From NCBI GenBank assembly GCA_033032175.1, contig CM065326.1, positions 10,062,001 through 10,126,000 of the forward strand: a stretch of 64,000 nucleotides of DNA, given 5' to 3'. This document shows, in pieces, positions 42,256 to 56,294 of this stretch. A model generated the notes under the pieces. The model was not told the DNA's origin and ran no database searches. It worked only from the letters and a program-made list of their open reading frames with translations. How positions within the stretch are numbered: the first letter of the stretch is position 1; each line of letters begins with the position of its first letter. This DNA comes from Saturnia japonica. Lineage: Eukaryota > Arthropoda > Insecta > Lepidoptera > Saturniidae. Both the position numbers and the translations under genes were made by a program.

Positions 42256-45200
42256 ATGAATAATTTTAAAAATTATATGCAACTTCCATATATATATATT
42301 AGTGAATTAGGTGGCAAATTTTTAATAGATACAGGCGCATCACAATCACTGATTAACCCAAAAGCACTCCGTAATAAAAATGTCAAAATTAAAAAAGAAT
42401 TACACCTGATTAAAACGGCAAATTCAACTTCAAAACACAATAAAGTAGCTTTTGTAGATCTCCCTGAAAGAATTTTTAAAGAAAAAATTCAGCATAAATT
42501 TTTAATTTGTAATTTTGATTCAGACTTTATAGGTTTATTAGGAATAGACTTTTTAATTCCACAAGACTGTGAAATAAACATGAGAAAAGGAACTTTAAAA
42601 ACAAAAAAAAACTAAAATACAAATAAAAGACGACATAAAGACATTCACTATAATAAAACCATGTAGTGAACAAGTAGTAAATTTACTGTGTAACTATAGT
42701 GAAGGAGACTATATTTTGGATAAAACTAAAATAAAGTCTGGTGTCACTTTCCTATCTGCAAAAATATCAGTTAAAGACGGTTATTTTTTAACAACAGTAA
42801 TAAACAATACAGATAAAGAGTTTAAAATTAAAAATAGCATTAACTTAAAATTAAAAAAATTTAAAAAAGAATTGACTTCAAAAACAGCACTTGTTAATAT
42901 GATAAAAAAAAAATAGTAGTAAATCTAATAAATTAGATAACATTTATAAAAAAAATTTAGAAAGGTTGCGTACAGACCATATGAACACGGAAGAAAAACG
43001 TGAAATTAAAAAACTTTGTTATAATTTTAGAGACATTTTTCATTCAAGTGAAATCCCTTTAGCATTTACACACGAAATTAAACATAAACTTAAACTGACA
43101 GACGATAAACCTATATACGTTCGTAATTATCGTCAGGCTCCTAAACAAAAGGAGGAAATAAAAAACAAATAAATTCTTTACTTCAACAAAATATTATTCG
43201 TGAAAGCATTTCCCCATGGTCGTGTCCAGTACACATAGTACCAAAAAAGCTGGATGCTAGTGGCGAAAAAAAATGGCGATTAGTCATAGCTTACAGAAAA
43301 TTAAACGAAAAAACTATAGAAGACAAGTATCCTTTGCCTAATATCGATGACATACTTGATAAATTAGGTAGAGCTCAATATTTTACAACAATAGATTTAG
43401 CATCAGGTTACCATCAGGTCGAAATGGAACCTAAAGACGTTGAGAAAACAGCATTTACTATAGATAGAGGTCATTATGAATTTCTTAGAATGCCTTTTGG
43501 TTTAAAGAACGCACCAAGTACCTTCCAGAGACTTATGGACTCTGTGCTAAGAGGTATAGATAATGTTTTAACATATTTAGATGACGTCATAATTTTCTCA
43601 ACATCATTACAGGAACATTTAGACAAATGTAAACAAGTATTTGAGAGATTTCGGACACATAATCTGAAAATTCAATTAGATAAATCCGAATTCCTTCAAA
43701 AACAAGTGAAATTTCTAGGACACACTTTAACAGATAAAGGCCTTAAGCCGAACGAGGATAAAATAAATGCGGTAACAAAATTTCCGTTACCAAAAACTCA
43801 AAAAGAAATTAAATCATTTTTAGGTTTAGTCGGTTATTACCGAAAATTCATAAAAGATTTCGCACAATTAACAAAACCACTAACAAAATGTTTAAAAAAA
43901 GGTATAAAATCAGTAAATTACAACGATTCAAATTATATACAAGCCTTTGAAAAATGTAAGGACGTTCTAACAAACGCCCCCGTATTACAATACCCGGATT
44001 TTGACAAACCATTCGTGTTAACAACGGATGCTTCAGACGTAGCATTAGGCGCGGTACTTTCACAAGGTCAAATAGGTTCAGATAAACCCATAGCATACGC
44101 TTCACGTACGTTATCAGAGACTGAACAAAGATACTCAACAATAGAAAAAGAATTGTTAAGTATTATTTGAGCAACAAAATATTTTCGTCCATATTTATAC
44201 GGTAAAAAGTTCACCATATATAGCGATCATAGACCATTAACATGGGTCATGTCAATAAAAGACCCCAATTCCAAATTAACAAGATGGCGATTAAAATTGG
44301 CGGAATACAATTTTGATGTACACTACAAAAAGGGTAAATCAAACACAAACGCGGATGCTCTTTCGCGCATTCAGATTATACACCATAATAACGAAAGTAA
44401 CCAACCACAACCAAGCACGTCCATTGATGATTTAGACATAGAAAACATAGACATTCGAACACTATTAGACATGCCTATTACACCTGAAAATATAGATAAA
44501 AACAACTCTAAAAATTCTCAAGACACAATAAATGAACAAAATTCAGATAATAAAATTCGTGAAATAGATGACGCAATAGATAGACAATTAAAGCAATTTC
44601 ATATTCGAAAAACACCTGGTGATTTATACCGAATAGAGGATAGATCAAAAGGTAAAATGGTAATAAAAGACGTTTGGATTCCTATTAACAACACAAAAAA
44701 TCAAATTATTCAATTCTTAAAAGAGCATACACCTAGCAAACCTAACCTAAAGAGCATATACCTGATAGAACTTATTATTGTTTCTTCCATCACGAGGACT
44801 TCATTCCCATCTTTAATGAAGTATACAAAACTATTTTTAACAACAGAGGACCTAAATTAATTAGATGTCTAACTAGGGTAACATTAATCGAGAACATTAG
44901 TGAACAAAATCAGTTAATTTGTAAATATCATGAAGGAAAAACTCTACATAGAGGTATTCAGGAAACATATAAACATATTCATCGCAACTACCATTGGCCT
45001 AACATGTTAAAAACTATACAAAATTATATAGGAAAATGTGAAAAATGTGTACAAAGTAAATACGTTAGAAATCCACTAAAATTACCTTTAGCATTAACTG
45101 ACACTCCATTCAAACCCATGGAACATATGTTCATGGATTTATATAGCACAGGAGGCACAAGCTTTCTAACAATAATTGACAACTTCTCAAAATTCGCACA

Positions 45201-45294
45201 GGCAGTTCCATTAACAGCAACAACTAGTATACATATCGCTGAAGCTTTACTTACCATATTTTCTTTTATTTTGAAAATGAAATTAAAAATATAA
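42256..45294 (+). pseudogene. Errantivirus-like Pol, frameshifted, integrase truncated
   Basis: Protease KFLIDTGASQSLINP at the start; shifts near 42612, 42910 and 43170. RT from about 43170: PWSCPVHIVPKK, FTTIDLASGYHQV, RMPFGLKNAPSTFQR and the catalytic TYLDDVIIFS. RNase H TTDASDVALGAVLSQ; stop TGA at 44168-44170 within it. After DALSRIQ a linker; another shift near 44780. The integrase zinc region (HEGKTLHRG, CEKCVQSKY) and the start of the core (MFMDLYSTGG with the first Asp, FLTIIDNFSKFAQ) are present. Then a deletion removes the rest of the core and C-terminus at about 45265. Not functional. Confidence 0.9.
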
Positions 45295-45299
45295 AACTT

Positions 45300-46560
45300 T
45301 CAATAAATTCAAATTCGGAAAATCAAGGAAAAACGCTTTAAAATAATGAAAGAATTCATAAAAGCCTATGAGAATAATTTAAATATAATACATAACAATC
45401 AAATAAAGTTGCAAAGAGAAATTCAAAATTATTCTATACAAGCTTCATTTCAAGAATCTATAAATATTTTAAACGAAATCGCAAGGTCATATCAACAATT
45501 ATATGATAAATTAGAAAACTTGGAAAGTGCTATTGCATTTTCACACCTAAATAAAATGCACCCTAGCATCATTGATCCTAATCTCCTAATAGAAGAGTTA
45601 AATTGAATTGAAAAAGACAATTCATTGGATTTTCCATTTTTACCGAATATTGAAAATATACATTTATGGGAAAAAGTAATAACAGTAAAAGCATATGTTA
45701 CAAACGAAACACTGAATTTCATATTAGAAATCCCTCTGGTTTTCCCTAATACTTACCAATTGTTACACCTATATTCCATTCCTAATAAAAATAATACCAT
45801 ATTAATACCTAAATATCCTTTCCTTATCTTGGGTAACAATGAATTTGCGTATCCAAGTGAGCGTTGCACAGAGATTACAAATGACAGAGTAATTTGCAAA
45901 CACCTCAATTGGGAAGATCTTCAGTCATCAAAAGATTGTATAGCACAGCTATTGCAACATCAAGATCCACAAAACTGTACATATGCAGTAGCATACTTTA
46001 ATAATGACATTATCCAACAAATTCAGGATAATAATTGGATTGTAATTATAAAAAAGGAAGAAGTGGTAAAAACTTCATGTGACAGCAACATTCAATATCA
46101 AAGAAGTGAAGGTGTATACCTACTTACCTTAGATAACAATTGTAAAGTAGAATTAATGGGAAAAATACTACAAACCCATATAAAATATATCAACATTTTA
46201 GAGACAATACCACTTCCTCATGTGCATTAAATCCCAAATACTGTGTCTTTGCATATAAATTTGGAAAACACAAAACTAGATAATATTAATAATCTAATTG
46301 AAAAAGTAACTAGTATTCAAAAGATTCCAGAGCTACAAACATTCATACCAACAACACCGAGTTGGCTATCTATAATTCTATACATCATGATCACCGTGGC
46401 GTGTGCCGGAATACTCATATACAAATTCTGGTACGCAAGAAAGAAGTCGCAAACAGCAACTCTACAACGACAAGCTGAGGAAGACCACCAGCAGCCGTTG
46501 CAGTCGCCGTTACGCCTTTCTCTTAGGAGTTACGTCAGCATAACCGAGGCTTCCGTAATG
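45300..46560 (+). pseudogene. Errantivirus-like Env, N-terminal part deleted
   Basis: Begins abruptly after the integrase fragment. The C-terminal part of an F-type Env: helical QASFQESINILNEIARSYQQ, Cys-containing ectodomain (RCTEITNDRVICKHL, DCIAQLLQHQDPQNC), one transmembrane segment (SIILYIMITVACAGILIYKF) and a short basic/Gln-rich tail reaching the right LTR. Stops at 45603-45605 and 46228-46230. The signal peptide, furin site and fusion peptide fall in the deleted part. Described only. Confidence 0.8.
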
Positions 46561-46712
46561 GTTAACTGTACACACTATCATTAGTGTCCCAATTAACCAT
46601 AATTAGATATCTTAAGTACTTCCATGTTTAAATTAAGATAATAAAGACAGTCGTATCCGTTGTAAAGAGATACGTGTATATTGTTATTGCTTCGCCTTAT
46701 CTGTAAGACCTA

Positions 46713-47352
46713 TAGTCCATTGAAAAGTTACATTTTGGGTTGCGTTTTTTAGAGGACGCAATTTTATGTTTTTGATGTGTAGGGGGGATCAGTGTAAAGC
46801 TAAAACCAAGTTTGTGGAATCGCCACCCTTGTCCCACGGCCGCCATCTTGGAAATAGGGGTTGAAATGGTATTTACGATATATCTCTTAAACTATTTATT
46901 TTATAAAAAAAAAATTGTTAACATTTTTTGTTGCAAATTAAATTCTCTACAACTTTGCTCCAGTAACTTTTTGTCGTAGAACTATAAATAAAAAAGTTAT
47001 AAGCGAAAATCTTCAGAAATTTGAGAAAAAAATTTATATTTTTCGATGTAACTTTTTTTTTATCATTTTACGAAAAAATGATATCTGACCATTTTTGTAC
47101 ATCGTTTTTTGAGGAACAACTTTTATTCGCATCATTTTTTCATTAAGTCAATAGCTAAGGTTTTACAGCGCTCCGAAGTGAGTACTATTTTTCAGTACTC
47201 TTAACTATACCTATATTATACGTGTGTACCTATAATATGTCATCAGTTATTGTTTGTTTTTTTTTTCTTTGTTTGTACTTTATTATTATAACTTTTTTAA
47301 TTACAAATTTTGCAATATTATTAATAATTAATTATTGACTCTTTTTCACTCC
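46713..47352. repeat. Left terminal inverted repeat of XPG element
   Basis: About 640 bp, matched in inverse by 56295-56935. Few substitutions and short indels, the largest about 14 bp near 46738 (missing on the left). Ends at the inverse of GAAAAGAGTCAATAATTAAT. Confidence 0.9.
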
Positions 47353-49406
47353 ATAACAGGTTTTAACAATTATTGATTTTTAAAATAATTTTAAATCTGA
47401 TGGCCGTTACCGAGAATACTATTCAGGTAGAAAGGACCCAAGTGACCATGAGGGAATAAAAGAACAGCTGCCTGCTATTGTTATTATTATTCCAAACCTC
47501 TGTTATTGTAAGAATAGCTCATAACATTGTGTTGAAGTTGTCGCCTAACCTATATCTTTTAGTTGTGCTACATATTTCTCCACGTGCGGATGTATTTTAT
47601 TCTGTTTTTAATAGTGAAGACGATTTCGAATAATTTTAGACACGATTTAAACTTCAGTGATAACTATATTCTTTTTATTAGCATTTAGACTTTTTAAGCG
47701 TGCTTTTTCTATTAGTTCATCATGAGTGATTGTTTTATTTGTAAAAACCCTTTAGGTGAAAATAAAATAAGAACTGTGAAGGCAAAAGGTGTAAAAACTT
47801 TACTAGACCGAGCTGTAGCAAAAAATGATGAGGTTAATGAAAAATTATTACGGACTATTTCGGAAGTTAGTGTACATGTTACGTGTTATTGTTATTACGT
47901 GGATAATCGAACTGATAATGTTGTTCGTCGTCGCAGCAGTAGCTCCAGTAGTTTATCTTCAGTTTCAGAAACTGCAGTGTCAGATTTTGATTTTGCGAAC
48001 AATTGTTTCATTTGTGCCAAACCGGTTCAGGATCCAAATGTTTTGCGTACAAGCCGACAACCGCGGGTTTGTATTGTACGTAATGAGAGTACAAAAACAA
48101 GTATTATGGACCTTATAAACAGACGTTCTGATGACGTTGCAATGGACATTGCTAATCGCATAGCTAATATTCCCAGCTTAGTGGAAGTTGGAGCAAAGTA
48201 TCATAACAACTGCAGTAAGCAATTGTATTCCAAAAAATGGTCGGTCGAAAATAAAAAGGATGAACGCAAAAATAATATTGACGCAGCAATGGCGGATGTT
48301 TTTTCTTACTTGCATGAAAATAGTGAAGAGTGTCAATTTCTCATGACGGATTTAATGAAATCGATTACAGGAGAGTACATTCCCCAGAAGCGTACAATCA
48401 TTGAACGATTGAAAGCAAAGTACAAGGATGAAATTGTATTTTTTAACGAATCCGGTCACGATTGTATTGTCTGTTTTAAAAGGTTCATTTATAAAATTAT
48501 ATCAAACAAACCGCCTTCTCAAAAAAAAAATGATGTTCGTGAACAGAGATTACAAATAATTAGAGATGCAGCTGCTATTATTTTGGAAGATATTCGTTCA
48601 CAGTTATGTTACGAGACAAAGGAGTATCCACCTTCTGATAGTTTTCTAAAGGATGTTAATACTCTAATTCCCGAAACTTTATCAGTTTTACTGAAAGGAA
48701 TTATTTGCCAATCTAAACGCAAGTCACTAAATGCAGCGGAAAGAAAGTGCACATCAATTGCTCACTCTATTATTGCAGCAACTCGACCTGCTTCATTTAT
48801 TTCTCCTCTGCTACTTGGAGTTGGATCTTTCTTGTATAAAAAGTATGGCTCCAGTAATCTTATTGATGTCCTTTCATCGTTAGGATTCTCCGCATCCTAT
48901 GATGCCATTTCATTATTCGAAGATTCTTGTGCTTTTCGTCCGGCGCGTAATATCTTACCTCATGCTTTTTTTCAGTTTGTTTTTGACAATGCTGATTTTA
49001 ATAGCAATACAATTGATGGTAAAAATACTTTCCATGCGATGGGTGGTATTCAATGCGTTACACCTTATAACAGTATCGAAAGTGATACCAGTTTACCACG
49101 AGTATCCAAAAAAATACCTGCTTCAATTAAATCAACACTTGGATTAATTCCTCTTTCATCCTACTCAAAAGGCAAAACCGTTGGTCTCAGTAAAATAAAT
49201 GTTTCAGTAATTGAAAGGGCCACACAATCGACCAAACAAATTGTTCCTACACCTTGTGATTTGATGTGGCTGTATGGTAAATGGTCATGCACTGTAAATA
49301 TCAGCGGATGGAATGAATTTATGATCGAAGCAACTGCTGAAAAACCTTTTGAAAGAAGTAGAATTATATGTTTGCCATTTATAAACGCTCCGCCATCAGA
49401 TCTGTA

Positions 49407-52400
49407 CCTCAGAGGTATACAATAGTAACTCCATTTTTTACGAAATCTTGTTTTTTGTACCAATAAAATAGTTAAAATCAGTTCTACATAGTGGTATAAA
49501 GCATTAACTCCTACGAGTAGTATATTAAAAGATAAACATTTTGTATATGATATTAAATCCAAAAATACTAACGTGGTATAGAATCTCAAAGGATCATAAG
49601 TTTATTTACCCATAAGCGTCGCGCAAATATAATGTTTTTAATAGGACTTAATGCCTTTTACCACTAAACGCAGCGTGGGGCCCGCACCGCGCGCCACGCC
49701 GTGTCTGCCGTGAACTTGTCAGTGCTTGCGTATCGTGCGTGCAATTACAATGCAAATAATGCTTTAAAATTATTTTACATGGATTCATCGACATGTTTTC
49801 ACGTGGAAAGTTATTATGTAAGCTAGCTACTGTTGAAGAACAAGTTGACCAAACTTCAGGAGATGGTAAGGAAGTTTTCTATTACTTTTATAACATAGCG
49901 AGTAGCTTTTTAGGGGTAAACAATAGTATCTCCCGTAAATACACACTTTTGATTTGGACCATTTTCAATCTTATTTGTTGGTGCGTTAAGGTACGTTTTT
50001 CAATACTTGGGAAAAGAGTTTATTTATGGATTTTTTTCGTTTGTTTATGATTTAATACCAACTATTCATACTAACAAATTGCAAAATTAATAATATTAAG
50101 GGAGAAAACCTAAAGCCCGCTCCTAGGCTCTAGGCAATAATATCTGTTAGCTAATGTTTGTTAAAATGTGTCGGTAAATAAATTGTTACTGTACTGATCT
50201 TCACGGAATATGCAAGGTTTTATTTTTTTAATATTCAGATCTTACAATATTTATGTGATAGTATATTTGTTGGTTTGTTTGCCTAGCTTACACGTAGCAA
50301 CGAATTATTTTGACCTTTTAAATTCATAAGGTGATAAGACCGACCGACTGATAGATACATTTCGTCCTGGAAATTGACATTTAATTATATTTACGTTTTC
50401 TTGCAATGGCTTGATAAGACTACATAGTGTTTTCTTTTTCAGGGCTTTCGAATAAATATGATTTCCTACAGCGAAACCTTACCCTCCATGGTGATTCCCC
50501 AAGGACTTACAATGTTGAAGAAGTAGAATATCAACGAGTTGACCAATTTACGCCATTGCCTGAAGTATTCGCTACAGTAGTTGATGACACCGATGAAGAC
50601 ACACAACCTTCAAATTCCAATTTATTAACTGATATTTCGTCTAATGTTTTACCTCTGCCCGATAAAATTGCTACAGTAGTAGAAGCTTTTAATGAAAACA
50701 CATGTCCGTCAATTTCCAGTATCTTAAATGATACTTCAGCTAATAATTTCGTACCATCGCCCAAAAAAAATTGTGTTATAGATGCTTCTGATGAAGAGAC
50801 AAAACTATCAAAGTCTGGGTCGCTAATTGATATTGTTTCAATAAACGAAGTACCAGATGCATCTAAATCGTATCACCTTGTCAGTGTACACAGCAACTCT
50901 GAAGAAGATTTTTCACCTTCAGATGAGGACTATGTTCCAGACACTAACGAAAATTCACCAGATCATGATTTTCCGGAAGAAGTCAAATTTTGTACCAGAA
51001 ACTAGCTGTAGCAGCTTATCCGACAATGAAGTAAATTCAGAAAATCGATTAAATACATGCATAAACCCTATCTCTATGGATGTTCAAACTATTTCTTTAT
51101 CGTCTTCATCAGAGAGCAGAGGGAGTCGAAAACGAAAAAGAAATATTTGTAAATGGAAGTGCAATGTTAGAAAACTTAAAGCTGTCACAGGAAAATCATA
51201 TACATCTAAGAAAGGTAAAGTTGTGCCCGAAAAAAAGATGAAACCTGTATGTGACTGTCGACTGAAATGCTCTGAACGAGTAGATGAAACAGCCAGAGCT
51301 GCTATATTTCAAAAATATTATAGTAATGAGATGACTTGGAATTTGAAGAGACAGTTTATAATATCAATGGTAACAGAAATTGAAACTGCTAGATCTAGAC
51401 GTCGCGATCCTGAACACCCACCTAAGAGTTCGTTTACATTAAATTACACATTTTTGGTCAACGATAAACCCGAAAAGATATGTAAAAAGTTTTTTTTAAA
51501 TACCTTGGCAATTTCTGAGACTGTTGTGAGAAATGCTATCAAAAAATCTACACACGGTTTTGTTCAAGAAGACAGACGAGGAAGACATCCACCGCCTAAT
51601 AAAACGGCAGAAGCCATTAAAGAAAGCATTCGTAACCACATTGATATGATACCCAAATATGAGAGCCATTATAGTCGGAACAGAACTAAAAGACTGTATC
51701 TTGGAAGTCATCTAAATATTGAAAAATTGTATGCTTTGTATGTAGAGTTTTGTGCCGAAAAGAATATACCGAAGGAGAATGTTGCAAAGGCATGGCTATA
51801 TAGACATATTTTCAAGAATGAGTATAATCTAGGATTTAATCCTCCAGCCAATGATACGTGCGACAATTGTGATGGCTTTGTAATTAAAACAAAAAATACT
51901 ACCGATGTAATAGATAAGAATGCCATAAAAGCTGAACATGATAAACATCTTCAGGAATCACACCTCCGCTATAGCTTAAAAGGATTTGACAAAGTCGATG
52001 CAATAGAGAGTCACGGTTCTAAAAAAATGTTAACAGTTGATCTACAAAAGTGTTTGCCTACACCTTATTTGACAAATAGCCAAAGTTTTTATCTTAGGAA
52101 GTTGTGGACTTTTAACTTCACGATTATGGATTCTGTAGCCAAGGAGAGCTGGTGCTTTATGTGGGACGAGACTGTAGCAGGACGTGGCGGGAATGAGATG
52201 GCTTCTGGATTAGTCAAGTTTTTTGAACAGCTTGAAGATGTCAGATTAGAAGAAGTGACGATATGGAGTGACAACTGCGCCGGACAGAATAAAAATATTT
52301 CTGTAATGATGGCGTATTTGTGGATACTATCAAATCAAAATATAAAGATAATTAACCACAAGTATTTACTGAAAGGACATACGCACATGGAGGTGGACGT

Positions 52401-53390
52401 AATCCATTCCATTATCGAGCGAGAAAAGAAAAAAATACAAGAATTTCCTATAGTTACACCTTGGGACTGGCAGCAGTTTATTAAAAGCTGTTCCAAAAAT
52501 GCCAAAATAAGTGTAGTGAACATGGAAACAGATTCTTTCAAAGAATTTTCAGCATTTTGTGAGGGACTCTCAGCGCCTTTTGTACACCGAAAAAAATCGG
52601 AATCTGGAGAAACGGTGCCATATTCCAATATAGTATGGATGCAATTTCGAAAAGAACACATGGGCTCAATGTTCTATAAAACATCATTTCAAGACGAAAT
52701 GTTTAGTGAAGTTAGTTTTATTCGAAACAAACGAAAAGGATTTTCTATGCCAACACCAAAACCTATTCGAGATACATTGAGGCCAATTTCCAAATTAAAG
52801 TATAACGACTTACAAAAATCGTTACAGTGGATTCCCTCCATGTTTCATGACTTCTACAAAAATCTACCAAATGGCGATGTTCCAGACCTACCTGAAGCTG
52901 CTGCTTAATAATAAACATATTTTAATTAGATAAGTACATAACAATTGTGTTAATTTTAAGAAGTCCAATGATTGATCTCATGAATGTTTCTATTTTATTA
53001 CATAAGAAAATAAATAAATAAAGAAATTTGAAATAATTTTATGATTCTATACATACATATGATGCTTTATGCCCCTGAGTATTACTTGAAATTAATGTAT
53101 TATGCCGAGGTAAATAACATTATGATGACATAATGCTTTATTTATACCGTCAACTTAATTTCTGTTGCAAGTAAACAACCTCAAGTCCACAAAATCATAC
53201 AAGCAATAACTTTATTACAATATAGTAATTATATTAAATATTACCTACTTAAACAATAAAAAACCTAATTTAGTTCATACTTATATCTCGCATACAGCCC
53301 GCGTAACATCGCGTTCAACATCTATGCCTCGCATTTTTGTCTCTCCTGTAAAATGTGTGTTTTGGCGCATAATATTCTATACCTCTGAGG
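49407..53390 (+). mobile_element. Nested 4-kb DNA transposon with palindromic CCTCAGAGG termini
   Basis: Ends CCTCAGAGGTATA(C) and the inverse (G)TATACCTCTGAGG, flanked by TA (49405-49406 and 53391-53392). Because the termini are palindromic, the duplication may equally be GTAC (49404-49407 and 53390-53393) with the element one base shorter at each end. Excision restores the nuclease reading frame. One spliced gene inside. About 18 bp of inverted similarity in total. Confidence 0.9.
49793..52908 (+). pseudogene. RNase-H-fold-like transposase candidate, two exons, one frameshift
   Basis: Exon 1 49793-49865 (ATG, 24 codons) ends at G/GTAAGG; the acceptor TTTCTTTTTCAG lies at 50431-50442; joining gives one frame. 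An acidic Ser-rich region with three degenerate repeats runs to about 50990, where a 1-nt indel shifts the frame; the remainder is open to 52908. A basic Cys patch (CDCRLKCSE), DRRGRHPPP, Cys pair TCDNCDGF, then candidate catalytic blocks MLTVDLQKCLPTP, FMWDETVAGRG, IWSDNCAGQNKN and KGHTHMEVDVIHSIIE. I remember this SDNCAGQNKN family from many insect genomes as uncharacterised proteins. Being the only gene between terminal repeats, it is probably the transposase. I cannot assign a superfamily. Confidence 0.75.
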
Positions 53391-56294
53391 TACAGAGATT
53401 ATGATACAATTTTAACATCTCTTTTATTTTCTATTGAAAAATGTAAAGCTTCCAATCAAAAAACATGCATTGTGACATTTGATCAACCGCTATATTGGAA
53501 AGCTCGAGACATTACAGCTGCTGCTGATCCTAATACCGATCTATCGAAGGTCGTAGTTCGATTAGGTGGCTTCCATTTGCTCATGTCGTTCATAGGTGCG
53601 ATTGGATATATCATGTCTGGTAGTGGACTCGAAGATATCTTAAATTAATTTATGCTGAGAACTGCGTACAGCACATAATATCTGGACATGCTTATAGTAG
53701 GGCTGTACGTGCTCATTTGCTAGTGCACTTATCAATAACAAAAATAGTTATGGATTCAATAGAATTTACAGAAGAAGAACGAGATTTTCTGGATGATAAT
53801 AGTACTGATATTGATAGAACAAGAATTTTTGAAGCTATACATAATCCTCTATTCCAACAAATAACTACCAAATTTGAGGAGGCTTTGAACATGCTGGAAA
53901 GTAAAGGACCAACGGCAAAATTATAGGTCCAATATTACAGACTGGTCACTCTTCTGAAACATTTCATAGAGGCAGAACGCTCCGGAAATTGGTCTTTGCA
54001 TCTAAAGACTATCAGAAACATGCTCCCGATTTTCCACTCAAGTGGGCATTTCTTGTATGCCAAGTCCAGTCATCTATATTTGCAAGATATGCTGAATCTT
54101 GAGAAAATAATGACTCCTGAAGAATTTCACTCTTTCACAGCCTTAGGCTATTTTACTATTAGACGAACGGATAAATTTTGGAGTGAGATCATGTCTGATC
54201 AAACTATTGAGCAGACTCTTATGAGAATGTTTAAATCATCTGGAGGATTAACGCACGGCCGTGGTATTACTGAGAGTACGCTGGCATCGTGGACCCTTGG
54301 AATGATACGTCTACAAGATGTTTGTGAACAAGTAACAGAATACTGCAACCTTTCAATGGATACTTCAGAACAACATATTGATTACCGAGATTCAGGCATA
54401 AAACGTGACAACGAAGATCTTGAAAAAATAGATAATTGGTTTGCAACTCATGTCTTTACCCAAGATTGCTCTGAATTAATTTGCATTGCTAATGGTATAG
54501 TTGCTTCAGAGGATATTAATTGTCAACGTGCCTTTGATAGATAGAAGAATAGAGAATATTATATAATATTAGATTATATTTTCAAGATAGGAGAAGATTT
54601 GATTACTAATATCATAGGTTCTGATTTTCAACGGCTATCATTTCAGCGTAAAAATAAGGTCTTCCTTTCAGCGCTATGACAAGTACTATTGAAGTTGATA
54701 AAACTCGTGTCGTCATTAATCCATTACTCTTATTTCAACGAATGTGCATTTCAAGAGAAACAGGTGATGTCAAAGAATACTTAAAGTATGAATTAGCACC
54801 TTTCCCATTGTCATTATTCGCGGAGGATGGCATGAGAAAAGGTACTAAGTCATCTTTGTTTAATGCTTTTACACCGGTAGAACGATCCTCTAACATCAGC
54901 GCCAGGGGTCATTTTGTTATTGACGGTGGTTTTCTTTTACATAAAGTAATTTGGGATCGAAATTCATCGTTCAAGGATATAACTACAAAATACGTCAAAT
55001 ATGTACAAGAACACTTCGGGCTCTCTGCAAGCATTGTGTTTGACGGTTACTCAGACGACCCTGATGTCGCAGGAACAAAGTCTTGGGAACGTTTGCGCCG
55101 CACGAAAAAACAGCAGTCGACAGAAGTAAAATTTGACAAGAACACCATACCGACATTATCACAAGAGAAATTTCTTGGTAATGAGAAGAACAAATCTAAC
55201 TTTATTATACTTCTTAAAACTGTATTCTCGGAAATGGGTTTCACTGTTGACCAAGCAGAATCAGACGCAGACGCTCTTATCGTTCGTACTGCTCTTGCTG
55301 CATCTCCATTATTTAGTACTGTTACTATTGTAGCTGAAGATATTGACATACTGATATTGCTCACAGCACTTGGCAGAAAACAAGCAAATGTATTTTTTTT
55401 AACACCATCAAAAGGACGAACAGCAGAACAATTATATAGTGCGTCAGGTTTTATGTACGGAGATGTCATTGCGAATAACTTGTTGTTTCTTCATGCTTTT
55501 TCCGGATGTGACACAACTTCAGCTCCTTACAATATCGGTAAAATGAAATTTGTGAAAACCCTGGAGAAACATTTAGAGTTTGCAAGTGGAACGGCTTTGT
55601 TTCTCAACAAGAGAGTTGACCCTGCTTTGCTCACTGTAATTGGTGAACGTTTTTTTATCTCTTTATACGGTGGTAATAAAGATGATAATTCTCTTGACAG
55701 CCTAAGATACAAACAATTCGCCAAGGCAGTGACAAAAAGTACATTTAACTTATCCTCACTTCCTCCAACACAAGACACAGCTCGCTTTCATACTTTCCGA
55801 GTCTACCATCAGGTCCAGTCGTGGCTTGGTAATTATAATGATCCTGAAGACTGGGGCTGGAAAAAATGTGGAAAATTATTGATGCCAGTGCAGAACTCTA
55901 AACCTCCAGCACCCCCTGAGCTTCTAAAATTGATCTTTTGCAAATGCAAAGGAAACTGTGGAGCGATGTGTGGATGCCGAAAAGCAGGAATGAAATGTTC
56001 AGCAGTGTGCTTCCATTGTTCTGGAGAGAGTTGCAGCAACGTAATGGAACTCTCAGAATTAATAAATGAAAATGACTTTGATGATGAACCGCCAACATTA
56101 ACACCCCTTCCTTCTCCAGTTCTCCCACTGGTATTTAATTCAGAAAGCCGATCAGATGCTGAGCCGCAACCTGGTCCATCGAAACGACTGAGGACGGAGT
56201 AGTTCTAATTTAGAAAATCACCGTGGATTATGCCTATTGGGGATACCACGTAAAAAAAAACGCGCCTCTAGACTCTACCTCGAGGGTGGTGGGG

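Larger units (their letters stand above)
47722..56202 (+). pseudogene. Two-zinc-finger XPG/FEN1-like nuclease, split by nested transposon
   Basis: 47722-49406: two repeated Cys/His modules (CFICKNPLG...HVTCYCY and CFICAKPV...KYHNNCSK), a Ser-rich spacer and a helical region. Removing 49407-53390 rejoins PPSDLYRDYDTILTSL in frame. Next: KTCIVTFDQPLYWKAR and VVVRLGGFHLLMSFIGAIGY; frameshift near 53645; TAG 53924-53926; GLTHGRGITES; stop 54542-54544 and a shift before 54676. The last part has the nuclease core with all acidic positions of FEN1/XPG: VIDGGFLL, VFDGYSDD, QAESDADAL, AEDIDILIL and FSGCDTTS. It ends with a Cys-rich CXC-like module (CKCKGNCGAMCGCRKAGMKC). Role inferred: nuclease, possibly the transposase itself. 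No other gene is present in the element. Confidence 0.8.

Noticed and set aside
47825..48118. 97-codon alternative frame within the nuclease gene
   Set aside because: Shadow of the main frame, which carries the conserved Cys/His modules.
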